A program made the position numbers and the translations under genes. From assembly GCA_020430675.1 (NCBI GenBank), contig JAGQJJ010000351.1, forward strand, positions 1-5,170: a stretch of DNA of 5,170 bases. Direction: 5' to 3'. The stretch comes from Myxococcales bacterium (GTDB taxonomy: Bacteria > Myxococcota > Bradymonadia > UBA7976 > UBA1532). Positions 1-5,170 of this stretch are shown in pieces. Each line of letters begins with the position of its first letter. The first letter of the stretch is position 1. The notes under the pieces are model-generated. The model had not been told where the DNA came from. It saw only the letters and a program-made list of their open reading frames with translations, and did not search any database.

Positions 1-3091
<3,091 letters not shown>

Positions 3092-3094
3092 GGG

Positions 3095-3108
3095 GCTCAT
3101 GAATGAGC
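3095..3108. repeat. Near-perfect 14-base palindrome upstream of gyrB promoter
   Basis: GCTCATGAATGAGC consists of two 6-base arms, GCTCAT and ATGAGC, around a 2-base centre (GA). It lies 3 bases upstream of the candidate gyrB -35 element in the only sizeable intergenic gap. The 2-base centre is too small for a stable RNA hairpin loop and no U-tract follows on either strand, so a terminator is unlikely. A dimeric DNA-binding protein site is possible. Chance occurrence cannot be excluded. Confidence 0.4.
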
Positions 3109-3151
3109 AAATTGCCGAAATTCAACAGCTTTTTGCCCGTTGTTGGCGCCG

Positions 3152-3610
3152 TCAGGCGCGGGTGATATAGAGCACCCGATTGCGCTCGTCGCCTTCGCTG
3201 CGCGTCGCCACGCCGCCCACCTCGGCCAGCCGCGCATGCACCACGCGCCGCTCGGGCGAAGGCAGGCCGTCGAGCACCGCCTGACGGCCGGTCCGCTTCA
3301 CCGCCCGGGCCACGTCATCGGCCACCGTCTCAAGCAGGGCCTTGCGCGCTTCGTAGTCGCCGCCCAGGTCGATCAGACAGCGCGTCTGCTCGCCGGCGGC
3401 GCGGTTGACCACCTGACCGGTCAGGTGATTGAGCGCCGAGACCAGGTCGGGCCGACGCCGCAACGCGGTCAGCTCGCCGGTGATCTCGATGACCTGCCAG
3501 CCATCGCGGGGCGCGCCCGCGCGGGCCTTGGCGCCGAGGCGCATCTGGGCGAACAGCTCGTTGAGGAACGCCGCGCCCATCTGCTCGGGCGATCCGTGAT
3601 CGTCGCGCAT
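3152..3610 (-). CDS. jag: Jag/KhpB-type R3H (degenerate KH) RNA-binding protein
   Basis: The 152-residue cytoplasmic protein is a SpoIIIJ-associated (Jag, also KhpB/EloR) family member; these bind single-stranded RNA through KH and R3H domains. The C-terminal R3H domain (about 88-150) is clear: ARKALLETVADDVARAVKRTG, then SPERRVVHARLAEVGGVATRSEGD with the R-x3-H pair R121/H125, ending NRVLYITRA. The KH-like part (about 15-82) includes WQVIEITGE, then TALRRRPDLVSALNHLTGQV in place of the usual GxxG loop and helix, and RCLIDLGGDYEARK. By alignment the GxxG positions read RRRP, so classical KH binding is probably altered. The N-terminal Jag_N domain of Firmicutes proteins is absent, which is common outside that group. 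ATG at 3610 follows the yidC stop by 3 bases with AAGGGG (3617-3622) 6 bases upstream, inside yidC, so the pair is one transcription unit. Its placement after yidC is typical and supports the assignment. Confidence 0.85.
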   Translation of the reverse strand: MRDDHGSPEQMGAAFLNELFAQMRLGAKARAGAPRDGWQVIEITGELTALRRRPDLVSALNHLTGQVVNRAAGEQTRCLIDLGGDYEARKALLETVADDVARAVKRTGRQAVLDGLPSPERRVVHARLAEVGGVATRSEGDERNRVLYITRA

Positions 3611-3613
3611 GAC

Positions 3614-5170
3614 CTACCCCTTCGCCGGCGCGGCCTGGGGGCGCCGGTACATGTAGTACTGTTGGCCGATGCCCAGCAGCGTGTTGACCAGGATGTAGAC
3701 GACCAGGCCGCTCGGCAGCCAGAGCATCATCACCGTGAACATCACCGGCATCATGTATTGCAGGATCTTCTGCTGCGCCTGATCGCCCGCGCTGGGGTTG
3801 AGCCGCATCTGCACGAACATCAGCACGCCGAGTACGAGCGGGGTGATGTAGGTGGGGTCGGGCTGCGACAGGTCGTGAATCCAGCCGCCCAGATCGGCCT
3901 GGTACAGCTCGACCGCCGAATAGATGGTGCGGTACAGCGCGAAGTAGATGGGCATCATCATGACCATCGGCAGGCAGCCCGCGAGCGGGTTCACCTTGTG
4001 CTCGCGGTACAGCTTCATCATCTCCTGCTGAAGCTTGACCTTGTCTTCCTTGTACTTCGCCTGCAGCGCCTTCATCTGCGGCTGCAGAATCTTCATCGCC
4101 GCCATCGACTTGTACTGCTTGAAGGTCAGCGGCAGCGTCAGCAGCTTGACCAGCAGCGTGAGCAGCACGATCGCCACCCCCCAGTTGCCGACGAAGCCGT
4201 AGAAGGCGCGCATCAGCCAGAGCATGGGCACGCAGATGACGCTGAAGAAGCCGAAGTCGATCGCCGAGTCGAGCGGCGGGTTGATCGTGCGCAGATCGGA
4301 GAGCTTCTTCGGACCCGCGTACAGCGTCACCGTGCGCTCGACGCTCGCGCCGGGCGCGATCTCGCCGCCCGCCATGTCCACGCGCGCGGTCAGCCGCGTA
4401 TAACCCGGCGGCACGCCCTCGCGGCTTGACTCGGCTTCGCAGGCCTCCAGCGCGCCCGGCTCGGCCGCGAGCGCGGTCATGAAGTAGCGGTTGTCGACGC
4501 CCGCCCAGCCGATGCCATCGGTCCATCGAACCGGCTCGTTGTCTTCGATGTGGCCGACGATCTTCTTCGCCGGCAGCCGCTCGAACTTCTCGGCGCGCTT
4601 GCAGACCACCTCGAACAGGTAGATGGGCGGCGAGAAGAGGCCGCCGCCGGTCTGGCTGTCGTTCTGCGCCCCGCGCAAGCGCGCGCTCAGGTCGTAGGGC
4701 ACGGCGGTCGCGCCAGGGTTCTTCAGCGTCACCGTCGCGTTGACGGTATAGCTGTCGCCCAGCGTGTAGCTGCGCGTCACCTCGACGCCCGATTGCGGGT
4801 CGGTCCACACCAGCCGCAGGGACTTTTTGCTCTGCTCGGCGACGGTGTACTCGCCCAGCGCCGGCGCCCCGGCGAGCTGCAAGTCGATCAGCGGCGGCAG
4901 AAAGATGCCCTTCTGATGCGGCTCGGGCTTCTCGGGCAGCAGGTCCACAAAGCGGAAGGGCACCTCGCTCGGCGGCGCATCGCCCTCGGCCTTGACCCGG
5001 GCGCGATACTGCGGCTCATCGAGAACCCAGGCGGCGATCTGCCCGTCATCATTGGTGAATTCGACACTCTGATGCCCGGTGGCCACCAGCGTGCCGACCA
5101 GGCGGCGATCGACCGCCGGCCCGGTGGGTTCGGCGGGCGCAGGCGGCGTCGCCGGCGGCGTCTCACCCGC
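3614..5170 (-). CDS. yidC: Membrane protein insertase YidC (5' end beyond window)
   Basis: YidC/Oxa1 inserts and folds inner-membrane proteins, alone or with SecYEG. The frame is open from the right edge (518 codons plus TAG); the start and first membrane segment lie outside. The GTG at 5086 is not the start: in-frame coding continues upstream as an Ala/Pro/Thr-rich linker (AGETPPATPPAPAEPTGPAV, visible residues 1-20), as usual between the first helix and the periplasmic domain. Visible residues about 30-300 form the Gram-negative beta-sandwich domain (TGHQSVEFTNDDGQIAAWVL, DPQSGVEVTRSYTLGDSYTV, GWAGVDNRYFMTAL). The insertase core follows: FGFFSVICVPMLWL, NWGVAIVLLTLLVKLLTLPL with K342 at the place of groove Arg366 of E. 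coli, the cytoplasmic coiled-coil hairpin (SMAAMKILQPQMKALQAKYK ... QQEMMKLYREHKVNPLAGCL), MPIYFALYRTIYSAVELYQA, WIHDLSQPDPTYITPLVLGV, and FTVMMLWLPSGLVVYILVNT. The tail (YRRPQAAPAKG) is short. It is co-transcribed with jag. Confidence 0.96.
   Translation of the reverse strand, partial: AGETPPATPPAPAEPTGPAVDRRLVGTLVATGHQSVEFTNDDGQIAAWVLDEPQYRARVKAEGDAPPSEVPFRFVDLLPEKPEPHQKGIFLPPLIDLQLAGAPALGEYTVAEQSKKSLRLVWTDPQSGVEVTRSYTLGDSYTVNATVTLKNPGATAVPYDLSARLRGAQNDSQTGGGLFSPPIYLFEVVCKRAEKFERLPAKKIVGHIEDNEPVRWTDGIGWAGVDNRYFMTALAAEPGALEACEAESSREGVPPGYTRLTARVDMAGGEIAPGASVERTVTLYAGPKKLSDLRTINPPLDSAIDFGFFSVICVPMLWLMRAFYGFVGNWGVAIVLLTLLVKLLTLPLTFKQYKSMAAMKILQPQMKALQAKYKEDKVKLQQEMMKLYREHKVNPLAGCLPMVMMMPIYFALYRTIYSAVELYQADLGGWIHDLSQPDPTYITPLVLGVLMFVQMRLNPSAGDQAQQKILQYMMPVMFTVMMLWLPSGLVVYILVNTLLGIGQQYYMYRRPQAAPAKG

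Noticed and set aside
3123..3145. Possible terminator after jag (CAACA at 3123-3127 and TGTTG at 3141-3145)
   Set aside because: Only 5 mostly weak base pairs with a 13-base loop; the A/T run sits inside the loop rather than after the stem, so it is not a credible intrinsic terminator on either strand.
3140..4429. A 429-codon open frame on the plus strand
   Set aside because: It is antisense to jag and yidC. The His/Arg/Gln-rich product has no domain, and both minus-strand proteins are clearly real.
3330..4808. A 492-codon minus-strand frame overlapping jag and yidC in another phase
   Set aside because: Arg/Ala/Gly-rich translation without domain features, overlapping two confidently identified genes on the same strand.

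Overview
The window is a GC-rich stretch of ordinary chromosome with all genes on the minus strand. In transcription order (right to left) they are: yidC (5' end beyond the right edge), a jag/khpB-type RNA-binding protein gene, a 118-base intergenic gap, gyrB, and a GTG-started gene of unknown function that overlaps the gyrB stop by 4 bases and runs off the left edge. The organism is probably a high-GC diderm (Gram-negative) bacterium: YidC carries the large periplasmic domain and GyrB carries the long insert between its TOPRIM domain and tail, both Gram-negative traits. The unknown downstream protein reminds me of proteins of deltaproteobacterial lineages such as Myxococcota, but that placement is an impression, not a demonstration.

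The right-hand part (3152-5170) holds the membrane-protein-insertion pair yidC-jag, only 3 bases apart and evidently co-transcribed. YidC inserts and folds inner-membrane proteins; Jag/KhpB is a KH-R3H RNA-binding partner commonly encoded just after yidC near the replication origin. This Jag has lost the GxxG loop of its KH domain.

The gap at 3034-3151 is visibly richer in A+T than its surroundings. It holds a plausible sigma70-type promoter, a 14-base near-palindrome just upstream of the -35 element, and a strong Shine-Dalgarno sequence for gyrB. No convincing terminator follows jag, so some read-through into gyrB is possible.

The left part holds gyrB (851 codons, all catalytic motifs intact, with an extra Ala/Glu/Pro-rich linker in the insert) and the translationally coupled unknown gene. 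The gene set is that of an origin-proximal housekeeping cluster. I see no mobile element, CRISPR array, tRNA or rRNA, and no evidence of an undescribed system. The items most worth a second look are the gyrB-coupled unknown gene, the degenerate KH loop in Jag, the GyrB linker and the palindrome at the gyrB promoter.
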